Shown here piece by piece: positions 1-9,981 of a DNA stretch of 29,038 nucleotides. Numbering within the stretch: position 1 is the stretch's first letter; each line of letters begins with the position of its first letter. A model generated the notes under the pieces. The model was not told the origin of the DNA and ran no database searches. It saw only the letters and a program-made list of their open reading frames with translations. The DNA lies in contig JAZFYD010000217.1 in NCBI GenBank assembly GCA_036443405.1, positions 1 to 29,038 on the forward strand, in the 5' to 3' direction. This DNA comes from JAZFYD01 sp036443405 (lineage in GTDB: Bacteria; Planctomycetota; PLA2). The translations under genes were made by a program, and so were the position numbers.

Positions 1-3000
1 CACACGGTGGATCTCACCCGTTGGGAATCCGGGACCAGCATCTCTGACACAGCAGCGAGCGCCCCCACGGGCAAAGCCGGACATTCCTTGAGCTTTGCGA
101 TCGGTGGGGCCAACATTCGTACTCGAAAGACAAACACGATGGATCGTCCGGCGAAGGAATCCCGCCCGGCCGCGGCCGCAGTGCCCGCAGCGGCAATGCC
201 GTCCGCGGTAGTCCCCGCGGCACCGCAGCAAGGCCACCTGATCGATGCGCTGCGCATCACCCAGGACAACATGGTTGCCCTCCAGAGGCTGCAAGAGCAG
301 ACCGCGCGTCTGCACCAGCAGTTCCTCGAGGGACAAGCCGCCGCGCAACACCAGTTCCACACACTCATTCAGCAGCAACAGAACCTGCTGAACGCATCCG
401 TCGGAGCACCGATGTTGCCGGTAGCACCGCCCGCGATCGCGCCGGCGCCGGTTGCGCCCGCACCGATCGCGCCCATCGCACCGGTCGCCCCTGTCTCCCC
501 GGTTACACCCATTGCACCGCTACCGCCGTTGCCGGCGGCCGCACCGATTGCGCCCGCGCCGGTGGCACCGGTCCCCGCGCCCGTTGCGCCGGCACCCACA
601 CCGGCACCGATCGCGGCTGCGACACCCGCGCCGACGAACGGCAGCGCAAGTGCACCGGCCGCGTCGCAGAACATCGGCACGGTGCTGCTCGAGATCGTGG
701 CGGAGAAAACCGGTTACCCGCAGGACATCCTCGAACTGGACATGGAACTCGACGCCGATCTCGGCATCGACTCCATCAAGCGCGTCGAGATCCTGTCGGC
801 GATGCAGGAGCGTTTGCCCGACGCGCCGAAGGTGCAGCCGGACCAGCTCGGCCGCCTGCGCACGCTGCGCGAGATCCAGGAGTACCTCGGTGGCAAGGAG
901 GCGGAACAACCGCCGCCCCCCGCCGCCGCAACGATCGAAGAGGAGCCCCAGGCGGTTCCACCCGTGTCGGTGACTCCAGCGGCGGTGACTCCATCGGCAA
1001 CAACTCAAGCGGCACTGGCTCCAGCGGCATTCGAGCCGGCGCTCGAGACATTCGAACTCACGGCCAAGCTCGCACCGAGCGGTCCGCGTGCACCCGCGCG
1101 CGTGAAATCCGGCGCGACGTTTTGGATCACCGACGACGATTCCAAACTCGCACCGGCGCTGGCGACCGCGCTGCGCGCGCGCGGCATCGAAGCAAAGGTC
1201 GTCGGTCCGCGGCGGCCGGGAACGGTGCCCGTGGCACTGAGCGGCCTCGTGTTGCTCGCGCCCGCGCGCGGCATGGACGACGCGGCTTTGAAGAGCGCAT
1301 GGCGCATGGCCAAGCGTGCCGGCCCCGCGCTTCACAAATCCGCGAAGGGAACCGCGGCGATCTTCGCGACGGTCTCGCGCCTCGACGGCGGTTTTGGACT
1401 CCTCGGCGGCCGTCTCGCCGATCCGATGTCCGGCGGCCTCGCAGGCCTGACCAAGTCCGCGTCCCACGAATGGCCGGATGTGTCCTGCCGCGCACTGGAC
1501 CGCGCGCCGGACTGGATGGATGTGGACGTGGTTGCGGAGACCCTCGCCGACGAGCTGCTCGCAATCGGGCCCGTCGAGGTCGGCGTTTCGCCCGACGGCC
1601 GCCGCGTGCTCGAACTCATCAGCACCACCTGTGACGCCGCCACTCGCGACGATGACTCTCGCGGCGGTGACTCTGGCGGAAACCCGCTGCGGAAGAACGA
1701 CCTCGTCGTCGTCACAGGCGGCGCGCGCGGCGTGACCGCGCAAGCCTGCCTCGCGCTGGCCCGCGCATGCCAACCCCGGTTGCTCATCCTTGGGCGCAGC
1801 GACTTGCCTGGCGACGAACCGGAGTGGAGCCGCGGGCTCGCGGACGCGGCTGCCATTCAAAAGGCCGTGCTGCAAAACGCCGGTAAGAAACTCGCGCCGC
1901 GCGAACTGAAGGCGGCCGTCAAGCGCTGCCTCGCGGACCGCGAGATCCGGAACAACCTGGCCGCGCTGCGTGAAACCGGCGCGACGGTTACCTATCGCGC
2001 CACCGACGTGCGTGACGCGGTGGCTGTGCGCGATGCGATCGCCAAAGAGCCCGGCCCGGTTCGCGGCGTCATACACGGTGCGGGTGTGCTCGCGGATCAA
2101 CTGATCCTCGACAAGACGGCGGAGAGCTTCGATTTGGTCTTCGACACCAAAGTCGGCGGCCTTCGCCACGTGCTCGCCGCTCTCGATCCGGAGGACTTGC
2201 GCGCACTGATCCTATTCAGCTCCTCGACCGCGCGATTTGGGCGCAAGGGGCAGGTTGATTACGCGATGGCCAACGAGGTGCTCAACAAACAAGCCCTCGC
2301 CGCGGCCGCGCGGTATCCGAAGTGCCGCGTGCTCTCGCTCAACTGGGGGCCGTGGGACGGCGGCATGGTCGACGCGTCGCTGCGCGGCGTCTTCGAAAAG
2401 GAAGGCGTCTCGCTCATCCCCACGGAATCCGGCGCCAAGCACCTCGTGCGCGCGCTCACGTCGGCCCACGCTGCGGTCGAAACCGTCGTGTTCGGTCCGC
2501 GCAGCCGCACGCCGTTGGCCGTGCCGAGCGAATTGCCGCTCGTTTTCGAGCGCGAGATCGACATCGAGAAGCACGCGTTCTTGAAATCGCACGTGCTCGA
2601 CGGCCGCGCGGTGTTGCCGGTCGCGATGACGCAGGAATGGCTGGCGCACGCCGCCGCGCATGCCAATCCGGGCTTGCCGTTCCTGGGTGTCGACAGCCTG
2701 CAGGTGCTGCGCGGTGTCGTCTTGAGCGGAGCTTCCCTCCTCTTGCGCATGCACGCCGGCAAGGCGAAAAAGGAAGGTCCGTTGTTCCGCGTGCCGGTCG
2801 AGTTGCGCGGCGAACAGGACACGCTGCATGCGCGCGCGGAGATCTTGCTGGGCGAAGAGGATGCACCCGCGCCCGCCGCCGATCCGGCGGAACTCGCCGC
2901 GTTTGACGAAACACGCTCGTTGTACGGCGACCTCCTGTTCCACGGCCCCCACTTCCAGGCGGTCGAAACCGTCGACGGCTGGTCGCCGGAGGGGCTCACC

Positions 3001-3375
3001 GCGACGGTGAAGACCGGGCCGCAGCCCGAGGAGTGGATGGAATCGCCGCCGCGCCGGCGGTTCTTCACCGATCCGCTCGCCGTGGACGCCGCGTTCCAGC
3101 TCGCGATCCTGTGGACGCGCCGGTTCCTCGGCCGCCCGTCGCTGCCGACCAAGATCGGCGGGTACCGGCAGTTCCAGCAGATCGGCGCTCTAGAGAAAGC
3201 GACCGTGCGTATCGTCGCTTGGGTGCGCGAGTCGACGGAGTCGATGGTGCGCGCGGACTTCGAGTTCCGCGCCGCCGACGGCACCGTGATCGCGCGGCTC
3301 AAGGACTACGCGTGCGCGCTCGACGGGGCACTCGATCTCGCGTTTGCGCGGAACCGATTGCCAGTCGAGCCTTAG
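1..3375 (+). CDS. pfaA: PfaA-like polyunsaturated/secondary-lipid synthase, C-terminal part (linker-ACP-KR-DH); 5' end outside window
   Basis: This is a type I iterative fatty-acid/polyketide synthase subunit. The frame is open from the window edge, so the gene starts upstream and the KS and AT domains expected of PfaA are not visible. Residues counted from the first codon show a glutamine-rich linker (about 80-135), an Ala/Pro-rich spacer (135-220) and a single acyl carrier protein with motif DLGIDSIKR and phosphopantetheine Ser258. A second Ala/Pro linker leads to a ketoreductase with nucleotide loop TGGARGV (572-578) and Tyr754/Asn758. A PKS-type dehydratase follows, with HVLDGRAVLP (His864) and catalytic Asp1029 in a DPLAVDAAFQ motif. 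Domain order matches PfaA, but known PUFA synthases carry several tandem ACPs and only one is seen here. It should act in trans with the downstream PfaC-like protein. The family call is firm; the product is unknown. Confidence 0.9.
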   Translation, partial: HTVDLTRWESGTSISDTAASAPTGKAGHSLSFAIGGANIRTRKTNTMDRPAKESRPAAAAVPAAAMPSAVVPAAPQQGHLIDALRITQDNMVALQRLQEQTARLHQQFLEGQAAAQHQFHTLIQQQQNLLNASVGAPMLPVAPPAIAPAPVAPAPIAPIAPVAPVSPVTPIAPLPPLPAAAPIAPAPVAPVPAPVAPAPTPAPIAAATPAPTNGSASAPAASQNIGTVLLEIVAEKTGYPQDILELDMELDADLGIDSIKRVEILSAMQERLPDAPKVQPDQLGRLRTLREIQEYLGGKEAEQPPPPAAATIEEEPQAVPPVSVTPAAVTPSATTQAALAPAAFEPALETFELTAKLAPSGPRAPARVKSGATFWITDDDSKLAPALATALRARGIEAKVVGPRRPGTVPVALSGLVLLAPARGMDDAALKSAWRMAKRAGPALHKSAKGTAAIFATVSRLDGGFGLLGGRLADPMSGGLAGLTKSASHEWPDVSCRALDRAPDWMDVDVVAETLADELLAIGPVEVGVSPDGRRVLELISTTCDAATRDDDSRGGDSGGNPLRKNDLVVVTGGARGVTAQACLALARACQPRLLILGRSDLPGDEPEWSRGLADAAAIQKAVLQNAGKKLAPRELKAAVKRCLADREIRNNLAALRETGATVTYRATDVRDAVAVRDAIAKEPGPVRGVIHGAGVLADQLILDKTAESFDLVFDTKVGGLRHVLAALDPEDLRALILFSSSTARFGRKGQVDYAMANEVLNKQALAAAARYPKCRVLSLNWGPWDGGMVDASLRGVFEKEGVSLIPTESGAKHLVRALTSAHAAVETVVFGPRSRTPLAVPSELPLVFEREIDIEKHAFLKSHVLDGRAVLPVAMTQEWLAHAAAHANPGLPFLGVDSLQVLRGVVLSGASLLLRMHAGKAKKEGPLFRVPVELRGEQDTLHARAEILLGEEDAPAPAADPAELAAFDETRSLYGDLLFHGPHFQAVETVDGWSPEGLTATVKTGPQPEEWMESPPRRRFFTDPLAVDAAFQLAILWTRRFLGRPSLPTKIGGYRQFQQIGALEKATVRIVAWVRESTESMVRADFEFRAADGTVIARLKDYACALDGALDLAFARNRLPVEP

Positions 3376-3380
3376 GAGGG
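3374..3380 (+). promoter_or_regulatory. Strong Shine-Dalgarno site fixing a TTG start
   Basis: AGGAGGG overlaps the TAG stop of the PfaA-like gene and lies 4 bases before TTG at 3385. No ATG or GTG sits at this spacing, so the site supports TTG as the start of the PfaC-like gene. It is one of the few clear ribosome binding sites in the window. Confidence 0.75.
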
Positions 3381-3384
3381 CCGC

Positions 3385-6300
3385 TTGCAGGGCTCGCCGC
3401 GCATCGCGATCGTCGGACTCGGGGGTGTCTTCCCCGGCGCGACGAGTCTTTTGAGCTTCTGGCAAAACGTCGAAGCGGGCCGTGATGCGTCGCGCGATGT
3501 CCCGGCGGACCGTTGGCTGCTTCCGCCGGATGTCGCGTATCACCCCGAGGTCGCCAAGGCCGACCATGTCTATTCGCGGCGCGCGTGCCTGCTCGATCCG
3601 TTCGAAGCCGATCTGACCGGACTCGCGATCGACGCGGAGACCGTGCGCGGTCTCGACCCGATGTTTCACGTCGCGCTGGCTTCCGCGAAGGCCGCGTTCG
3701 AGAGCGCGCAGACCGAAACCCTCGACCGCGCCCGCGTCGGCGTGATCTTCGGCAACATCGCGCTGCCGACGGACGCGTCATCCAGGCTCGCGGTCGAAAC
3801 CATCGGACGCGCGTACGCGCGAGTCAGCGGACGCATGCCGCCGGCGTCATCGACCGACCCGCTCAACCGCTACGTCGCGGGGCTGCCGGCCGGGCTCGTC
3901 GCCCAAGCGCTGGGACTCGGCGGCGGCGGCTACACCCTCGACGCCGCCTGCGCGTCCTCGCTGTACGCGATCAAGCTCGCGATGGATGAGCTCGTTGCAG
4001 GGCGGGCCGACGCGATGCTGGCCGGCGGGATGGCGCGACCGTCGTGTCTCTACACGCAGATGGGATTCAGCCAGTTGCGCGCGCTGAGCCCGAACGGAAC
4101 ATGCTCGCCGTTCGACAAGCGCGCGAACGGACTCGTGGTCGGCGAAGGCGGCGGGATGTTCCTGCTCAAACGTCTTGCGGACGCGGAACGGGAGGGCGAC
4201 ACGATTCACGGCGTCCTGTGCGGTGTCGGCCTCTCCAACGACTTGGGCGGCAGCCTGCTCGCGCCGAGCTCGGAAGGCCAGGTGCGCGCGATGCGCGACG
4301 CGTACGCCGACGCCGGCTGGGATCCCCACGATGTCGACCTCATCGAATGCCACGCGACGGGCACGCCGGTCGGCGACGCCGCCGAGGTGCAAAGCCTCAA
4401 GGATCTCTGGGGCGACGAAGGGGAGCGCGGGCGCTGCGTGCTCGGTTCCGTGAAGTCCAACGTCGGGCACCTCTTGACCGGTGCCGGCGCCGCGGGCTTG
4501 ATGAAGGTTTTGATGGCGCTCGCGAACAAGCGTTTGCCTCCCACCGCGAACTTCGCCGACGCGAATCCCGAATCCGCGCTCTCCGACAGCCCGTTCACCG
4601 TGTTGTCGAAGAGCCGTGCGTGGGTCGCGCGCGACGAACAGACACCGAGGCGCGCGGCGATCAGCGCGTTCGGGTTCGGCGGCATCAACGCGCATGTCCT
4701 GGTCGAGGAGTACCGAGCCGCGGCCGCGTCGTCGACGGTGGTCCCGACCGAGCCGAGGCGCAACGAAGAGGACGACGTTGCCATCGTTGGCCTGGAGGTC
4801 GCGTTCGGGCGCTGGTTTGGGCGGCGAGCATTTCAGGAGCGCGTGTTCGGCGGACAGCCCGACAAGGCCCCGGACGAGCCCGCGGCGCCGCAACATTGGT
4901 GGGGTCTCGACGACGCCGCGGATCCCCGTTTCGCGGGTTACTACCTGGACGGGTTGCGCATCCCGCTCAAACGGTTCCGGATCCCGCCGAAGGAACTCGA
5001 GGAGATGTTGCCGCAGCAGCTCTTGATGCTGCAGGTGATGGCGGGCGCGCTCGAAGACGCGGGGGTCTCGACCGCCGAAGCGAATCGTCGCGCCGGTGTC
5101 TTTGTCGGCATCGCGCTCGACCTCAACACGACGAACTATCACGTTCGTTGGTCGCTGCCCGCCAGCGAACGCGACGCCGCGATGGCGCCGCTCACCGCGA
5201 ACCGCACGATGGGCGCACTGGGCGGGATCGTCGCGAGCCGGCTCGCGCGGGAGTTCCGCATCGGCGGCCCGAGCTACACGATCTCGAGCGAGGAGACTTC
5301 GGGTTTGCGGGCGTTCGAGGTCGCGGTGCGTGCGCTGCGCCGGCACGAACTCGATTCCGCACTTGTTGGCGCCGTCGACCTCGCCGGGGATCCGCGCGCA
5401 GTCCTTCATACGGACCAGACGATGCCGTTTGGCGCCGACGGCTCGCGGGTCGGCGAAGGCGCCGCCGCGTTCGTGCTCAAGCGGCTCAAAGACGCGGAGC
5501 GCGACGGCGACCGCGTCTACGCCGTCGTGCGCGGCCTCGGCGCGGCGGGCGGCCGCGGGCGTGGCGACACCGCGGCCTACACGCGTGCGTTGGAGCGCGC
5601 GTTTGCGGACGCGGGCGACGCGGGCAAGAACCTCGGCTATCTCGAAATCCACGGCAGCGGGGATCCGGTCGAGACCCGGGTGGAGCAGAGCGGCCTCGCG
5701 CGATTTTTCGGCACGGACGCGCCCGCGACCCGCAGCGTCAAGACACGCATCGGTCACGCCGGAGCAGCCGCATCGTTCGCGTCGCTTGCGCGTGCGGTGC
5801 TCGCGCTGGATCAAGATGTCGTGCCCGCCGGCACGAACGAGCCGCCGCGGCACTGGATGCGCGATCGTGCGGACGGACCGCGCCGCCTCGGTGTCGGCGC
5901 GATCGGTGTCGACGGCGGCTGCGGCCACGTGATTCTCGAGGAACACGAGCCGAGCAAACGCGTGGGCGCAGCCCCACGCCGTCAACCGCTCGGCCCGCGC
6001 GGTGAAGCGTTGTTCGTCGTGGATGGCCCGGACGCGACCGCGTGGGCCAAGACGGCCGACGGCTTGCACGCGCATCTCGAAGCGGGCATCGGCGCCCCCA
6101 TCGAATCGCTCGCGCGGGGTTGGTTTGCGCTGCGGGCGCCGGACCCCGAAGCGGCGGTCGCAACCGCACTGGTCGCGCGCGACGCACATGAAGCGCTCAA
6201 GCTCTTGAATGAAGCCAACGCGCGTGTGGGCGGCGCGCCGCCGGTATCACGACGCGTGTTCCACCGCGCGAATCCGCTGGGCCGCGAGGCGAGTGTCGCG

Positions 6301-9300
6301 TTCGTGTTCCCCGGCTCCGGCAACCAGTACGCCGGGATGGGCCGCGACCTGGCGGCGCAGTGGCCCGACGTCGCCCGCCAACAGGACGCGGCAAACGACC
6401 GCCTCGCGAGCCAACTGCGCCTCGATCACTTCTGGAGGAACCGCATCGACGCCGATCCGCTGGCCTGCATCCAGGGCCAGGTCACGCTCGGGACTCTGTG
6501 CTCGGATCTCGTGCGGCGCTTCGGTGTCGAACCGCGCGCGGTACTGGGCTACAGCCTCGGCCAAACCGCCGGGTACTTCTCGATGGGCGTGTGGCGCGAC
6601 CGCGACACGATGTTGCAGCGGCTTCGCGACACCGCGCTTTTCCGAAACGAACTCGCGGGTCGGTGCGACGCGGTGCGATCGGTGTGGAACCTGTCCGATG
6701 ACGAGTCGGTCGATTGGTGTGTTGGCGTCGTCAACCGCCTGGCCGAGGAAACGCGCCGCGTGCTCGAGACGATCGATCGCGCGTATCTGCTGATCGTCAA
6801 CACGCCGCGCGAGTGCGTGATCGGCGGAGATCGCGCTGCGGTTTCCCGCGCCGTCGAGACCCTTGGCGCCACGATGCACGAGATCCCCGGCGTGAGCACC
6901 GTTCACTGCGACGTCGTCGAACCCGTCGCGGACGCGTACCGGGCGCTGCACCTGTTCCCGGTGACGCCCCCGCCGGATGTGTTGTTCTACGGCGCGGCGG
7001 GCGCGGCACCGCTCGAACTCACCACCGAAAACTGCGCGCAGAGCATCCTCGACCAGGCACTGCACGGGTTCGACTTCGGAAAGCAGGTCGAAGACGCGCA
7101 CGCGCGCGGCGTGTCCGTGTTCATCGAGATGGGCCCGGGCGCGTCGTGCACGCGCATGATCGGCGAGATCCTGGGCGATCGACCGCATCTCGCCACGCCC
7201 GTTTGTCACGGCGAGCGCGACGAGACCGGCACGCTCCTGCGCACCCTCGGACGCCTCATCGCCGAACGTGTGCCGGTGGACCTTTTGCCGCTCTACGGTG
7301 AGGAGACCGGCGCGATCGCCGTCCCCGCCGGCGCGGAAGCCCCGGCCATCGAGATCCCGATCGGAGGCGCGCCGTTTCGCAGACCATCCGAACCGATGGC
7401 GGCGCCGGCGCTACCGACGCCCGCGCACGTGCGAGCGACAGTGGGCGCAGGCACGATCCCCGGTCTCGCCGAATCCGAGGCCGCGGCGGCCGCTCGCGCC
7501 GACGCGCACCAGACGTTCTTGCGCTACACACAAAACGCGGGAGCGGCGATGGCCGCCAACGCCTCGTTGCAGCTTGCGCTCGCAGCACGTCTCTCCGGCC
7601 AAGGGACCGATCTCGCACCGCCGCCGGCAACCGTCGAAGCCCGACCTCTCGCCCTCACGCGGGAGCAATGCCTCGAGTTCGCGCGCGGCTCCATCGCCGG
7701 CGTGCTCGGCGAGGAGTTCGCCGGCATCGACGCGCATCCCACTCGCGTCCGGCTGCCGGACGAGCCGTTGATGCTCGCGGACCGCATCGTCGAGATCGAA
7801 GCCGTACCGCGTTCCATGACGCACGGGCGCGTCGTGACCGAGCACGACGTCGGCGCGCGCGATTGGTACCTCGAAGCCGATCGCATTCCGACCTGCATCG
7901 CGGTCGAAGCGGGCCAGGCGGACCTGTTCCTGTCGGGTTATCTCGGCATCGACTTCATCACGAAGGGCCTAGCTGTCTACCGCCTGCTTGACGCGGTGGT
8001 GACGTTCCAAGATGCGTTGCCGCGAACCGGCGCTGTTATCCGCTACGACATCGCAATCGAACACTTCTTCCAACAGGGCGACACGTATCTCTTCAAGTTC
8101 CGTTTCGACGCGACCGTCGACGGCCGCCCGCTACTGACCATGCGCGAGGGATGCGCCGGATTCTTCTCCGAGGCCGAACTGGCCGCCGGCCAGGGAATCG
8201 TTAAGACCCGCATCGATCTGGAACCGCGGCCCGGCATCCGTCCCGAGGATTGGCGTCCGCTCGCCCCGCCCACGCGGCAGGATGCGTACGACGACGCGCA
8301 ACTCGACGCGCTGCGCGCCGGCGACCTCTCCTGTTTGGGTGATGCGTTTGCCGCGCTGCCGATCACGGCGCCGCGCACACTGCCCGGAGGCCGGATGCGG
8401 CTCGTGGACCGCGTCACGCAACTGGATTTCGAAGGTGGTCGTTTCTCGTCGGGGTACATCGAAGCGGAACACGACATCCAACCCGACGCATGGTTCCTGA
8501 CGTGCCACTTCTCCGACGACATGGTGATGCCGGGCACGCTGATGTACGAGTGCTGCCTGCACACGCTCCGGTTGTTCCTGTTGCGGCTCGGCTGGATCGG
8601 CGAGCGCGACGAAGTCCACTACGAGCCGATCGCGGGTGTGAAGAGCCGCCTCAAATGCCGCGGGCAGGTGACCGAGAGCACGAAGAAAGTCACCTACCAG
8701 ATCACCGTCAAGGAACTCGGCTACGACCCGGCGCCGTTTGCCATCGTGGACGCGCTGATGCTTGCCGACGGCAGACCGGTCGTCGAGATCGGCGACATGT
8801 CGGTGCGGCTCGCGGGGCTGACGCGCGACAAGGTCGAGGCGCTTTGGGACGACACCTTGGCCGCCGGAGGCCCGCCGCTGTTCACGCGCGAGCAGGTGCT
8901 CGCGTTTTGCGAGGGCAACCCGTCGGACTGTTTCGGCCCCGCGTTCCGCCCGTTCGACGACGAACGGTTCATCGCGCGGCTGCCGCGCCGGCCATTCGCG
9001 TTTCTGGATCGCGTGACAGCGATCACGGGCGCGAAGCCCCTCGAACTCGCCGCCGGCGGCGTGATCGAAGCCGAGTTCGATGTGGCGCCCGACGCGTGGT
9101 ACTTCGACAGCAACCGCCAGGCGCGCATGCCCTATGCCGTGTTGCTCGAAGCCGCGCTCCAACCCTGCGGGTTCTTCGCCGCGTATCTCGGCTCAGCGCT
9201 GACCAGCGACGGCGCGCTGCACTTCCGCAACCTCGGCGGCGTGGCGACCCAGCACCGCTCGATTTCGCACGACGCGGGCATGCTGACGACGCGTGTCGAG

Positions 9301-9981
9301 GCGACGGAGATCTCGCGCTCGGGCGGCATGATCATCGAGCGCTTCAACCTCGCGGTGCGCGACAAGAAAGGTCCGGTCTACGACGGCACGACGTACTTCG
9401 GCTTCTTTTCGCCCGAGGCGCTGGCGAATCAGATCGGGCTCGGCGCGATCGAGCGGCACGGCCCGCCCGACGGCGACAACGGCCCCGCCCCGATGCCCTA
9501 CCCGAGCGCGCCGCCATTCCCCGACGGCACATTCCGCATGATCGACCGGATCGACGTCTTGCAGGACGACGGCGGCTCCGACGGACTCGGCTTCGTGCGC
9601 GGCAGCGCGACCGTCGATCCGAGTGCATGGTTCTTCAAAGCGCACTTCAAGAACGACCCCGTGTGGCCGGGCTCGCTCGGCCTCGAATCGTTCCTGCAAC
9701 TGCTCAAGGTGTTCGCGGCGGAGCGCTGGGGATCGGGCTTCGAGGTCCAGACGCCGGTGCTCGGACAGGAACATCGCTGGAGCTACCGCGGCCAGGTCAT
9801 CCCCGAGCACGGCCGCGTGACCGTCGAGGCCTCGATCACGTCGATTGACGACGCCGCGCGTACCCTATCCGCGAACGGCTATCTGATCGTGGACGGCCGC
9901 GCGATCTACTCGATGGAGAACTTCGGACTCCAACAGATGGAACCCTCCGCGACGCCCACAGGGCAAGGTGGTGCGACGTGA
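3385..9981 (+). CDS. pfaC: PfaC-like synthase: KS - chain-length factor - AT - four FabA-type hot-dog domains
   Basis: This 2198-residue protein should do the condensing and dehydration work of the Pfa pathway. The first ketosynthase (about 4-440) is complete: Cys189 in DAACASS, His323 in CHATGT, Lys357 and His362 in SVKSNVGH. The second KS-like domain (about 460-860) has Glu637 where the Cys should be (motif SSEETS), so it reads as a chain-length factor. An acyltransferase follows (about 970-1300) with GYSLG nucleophile Ser1057 and His1174. After a linker come four hot-dog folds (about 1450-2190). The second and fourth keep the FabA-like histidine (His1708 in CHF, His2087 in AHF) and have Glu (1722, 2101) where FabA has Asp84. 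The first and third lack the His and look like structural partners. In gammaproteobacterial systems the second AT is a separate PfaB; fusion between CLF and DH resembles myxobacterial Pfa3, but no terminal acyltransferase is present. The TGA overlaps oleA. Confidence 0.92.
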   Translation: MQGSPRIAIVGLGGVFPGATSLLSFWQNVEAGRDASRDVPADRWLLPPDVAYHPEVAKADHVYSRRACLLDPFEADLTGLAIDAETVRGLDPMFHVALASAKAAFESAQTETLDRARVGVIFGNIALPTDASSRLAVETIGRAYARVSGRMPPASSTDPLNRYVAGLPAGLVAQALGLGGGGYTLDAACASSLYAIKLAMDELVAGRADAMLAGGMARPSCLYTQMGFSQLRALSPNGTCSPFDKRANGLVVGEGGGMFLLKRLADAEREGDTIHGVLCGVGLSNDLGGSLLAPSSEGQVRAMRDAYADAGWDPHDVDLIECHATGTPVGDAAEVQSLKDLWGDEGERGRCVLGSVKSNVGHLLTGAGAAGLMKVLMALANKRLPPTANFADANPESALSDSPFTVLSKSRAWVARDEQTPRRAAISAFGFGGINAHVLVEEYRAAAASSTVVPTEPRRNEEDDVAIVGLEVAFGRWFGRRAFQERVFGGQPDKAPDEPAAPQHWWGLDDAADPRFAGYYLDGLRIPLKRFRIPPKELEEMLPQQLLMLQVMAGALEDAGVSTAEANRRAGVFVGIALDLNTTNYHVRWSLPASERDAAMAPLTANRTMGALGGIVASRLAREFRIGGPSYTISSEETSGLRAFEVAVRALRRHELDSALVGAVDLAGDPRAVLHTDQTMPFGADGSRVGEGAAAFVLKRLKDAERDGDRVYAVVRGLGAAGGRGRGDTAAYTRALERAFADAGDAGKNLGYLEIHGSGDPVETRVEQSGLARFFGTDAPATRSVKTRIGHAGAAASFASLARAVLALDQDVVPAGTNEPPRHWMRDRADGPRRLGVGAIGVDGGCGHVILEEHEPSKRVGAAPRRQPLGPRGEALFVVDGPDATAWAKTADGLHAHLEAGIGAPIESLARGWFALRAPDPEAAVATALVARDAHEALKLLNEANARVGGAPPVSRRVFHRANPLGREASVAFVFPGSGNQYAGMGRDLAAQWPDVARQQDAANDRLASQLRLDHFWRNRIDADPLACIQGQVTLGTLCSDLVRRFGVEPRAVLGYSLGQTAGYFSMGVWRDRDTMLQRLRDTALFRNELAGRCDAVRSVWNLSDDESVDWCVGVVNRLAEETRRVLETIDRAYLLIVNTPRECVIGGDRAAVSRAVETLGATMHEIPGVSTVHCDVVEPVADAYRALHLFPVTPPPDVLFYGAAGAAPLELTTENCAQSILDQALHGFDFGKQVEDAHARGVSVFIEMGPGASCTRMIGEILGDRPHLATPVCHGERDETGTLLRTLGRLIAERVPVDLLPLYGEETGAIAVPAGAEAPAIEIPIGGAPFRRPSEPMAAPALPTPAHVRATVGAGTIPGLAESEAAAAARADAHQTFLRYTQNAGAAMAANASLQLALAARLSGQGTDLAPPPATVEARPLALTREQCLEFARGSIAGVLGEEFAGIDAHPTRVRLPDEPLMLADRIVEIEAVPRSMTHGRVVTEHDVGARDWYLEADRIPTCIAVEAGQADLFLSGYLGIDFITKGLAVYRLLDAVVTFQDALPRTGAVIRYDIAIEHFFQQGDTYLFKFRFDATVDGRPLLTMREGCAGFFSEAELAAGQGIVKTRIDLEPRPGIRPEDWRPLAPPTRQDAYDDAQLDALRAGDLSCLGDAFAALPITAPRTLPGGRMRLVDRVTQLDFEGGRFSSGYIEAEHDIQPDAWFLTCHFSDDMVMPGTLMYECCLHTLRLFLLRLGWIGERDEVHYEPIAGVKSRLKCRGQVTESTKKVTYQITVKELGYDPAPFAIVDALMLADGRPVVEIGDMSVRLAGLTRDKVEALWDDTLAAGGPPLFTREQVLAFCEGNPSDCFGPAFRPFDDERFIARLPRRPFAFLDRVTAITGAKPLELAAGGVIEAEFDVAPDAWYFDSNRQARMPYAVLLEAALQPCGFFAAYLGSALTSDGALHFRNLGGVATQHRSISHDAGMLTTRVEATEISRSGGMIIERFNLAVRDKKGPVYDGTTYFGFFSPEALANQIGLGAIERHGPPDGDNGPAPMPYPSAPPFPDGTFRMIDRIDVLQDDGGSDGLGFVRGSATVDPSAWFFKAHFKNDPVWPGSLGLESFLQLLKVFAAERWGSGFEVQTPVLGQEHRWSYRGQVIPEHGRVTVEASITSIDDAARTLSANGYLIVDGRAIYSMENFGLQQMEPSATPTGQGGAT

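Noticed and set aside
3847..6189. Very long minus-strand open frame (780 codons) inside the PfaC-like gene
   Set aside because: It is antisense to clear KS and CLF domains. Its Arg-rich, motif-free translation is typical of a shadow frame in GC-rich DNA. The same holds for the long frames at 520-2169 and 8131-9162 (minus).
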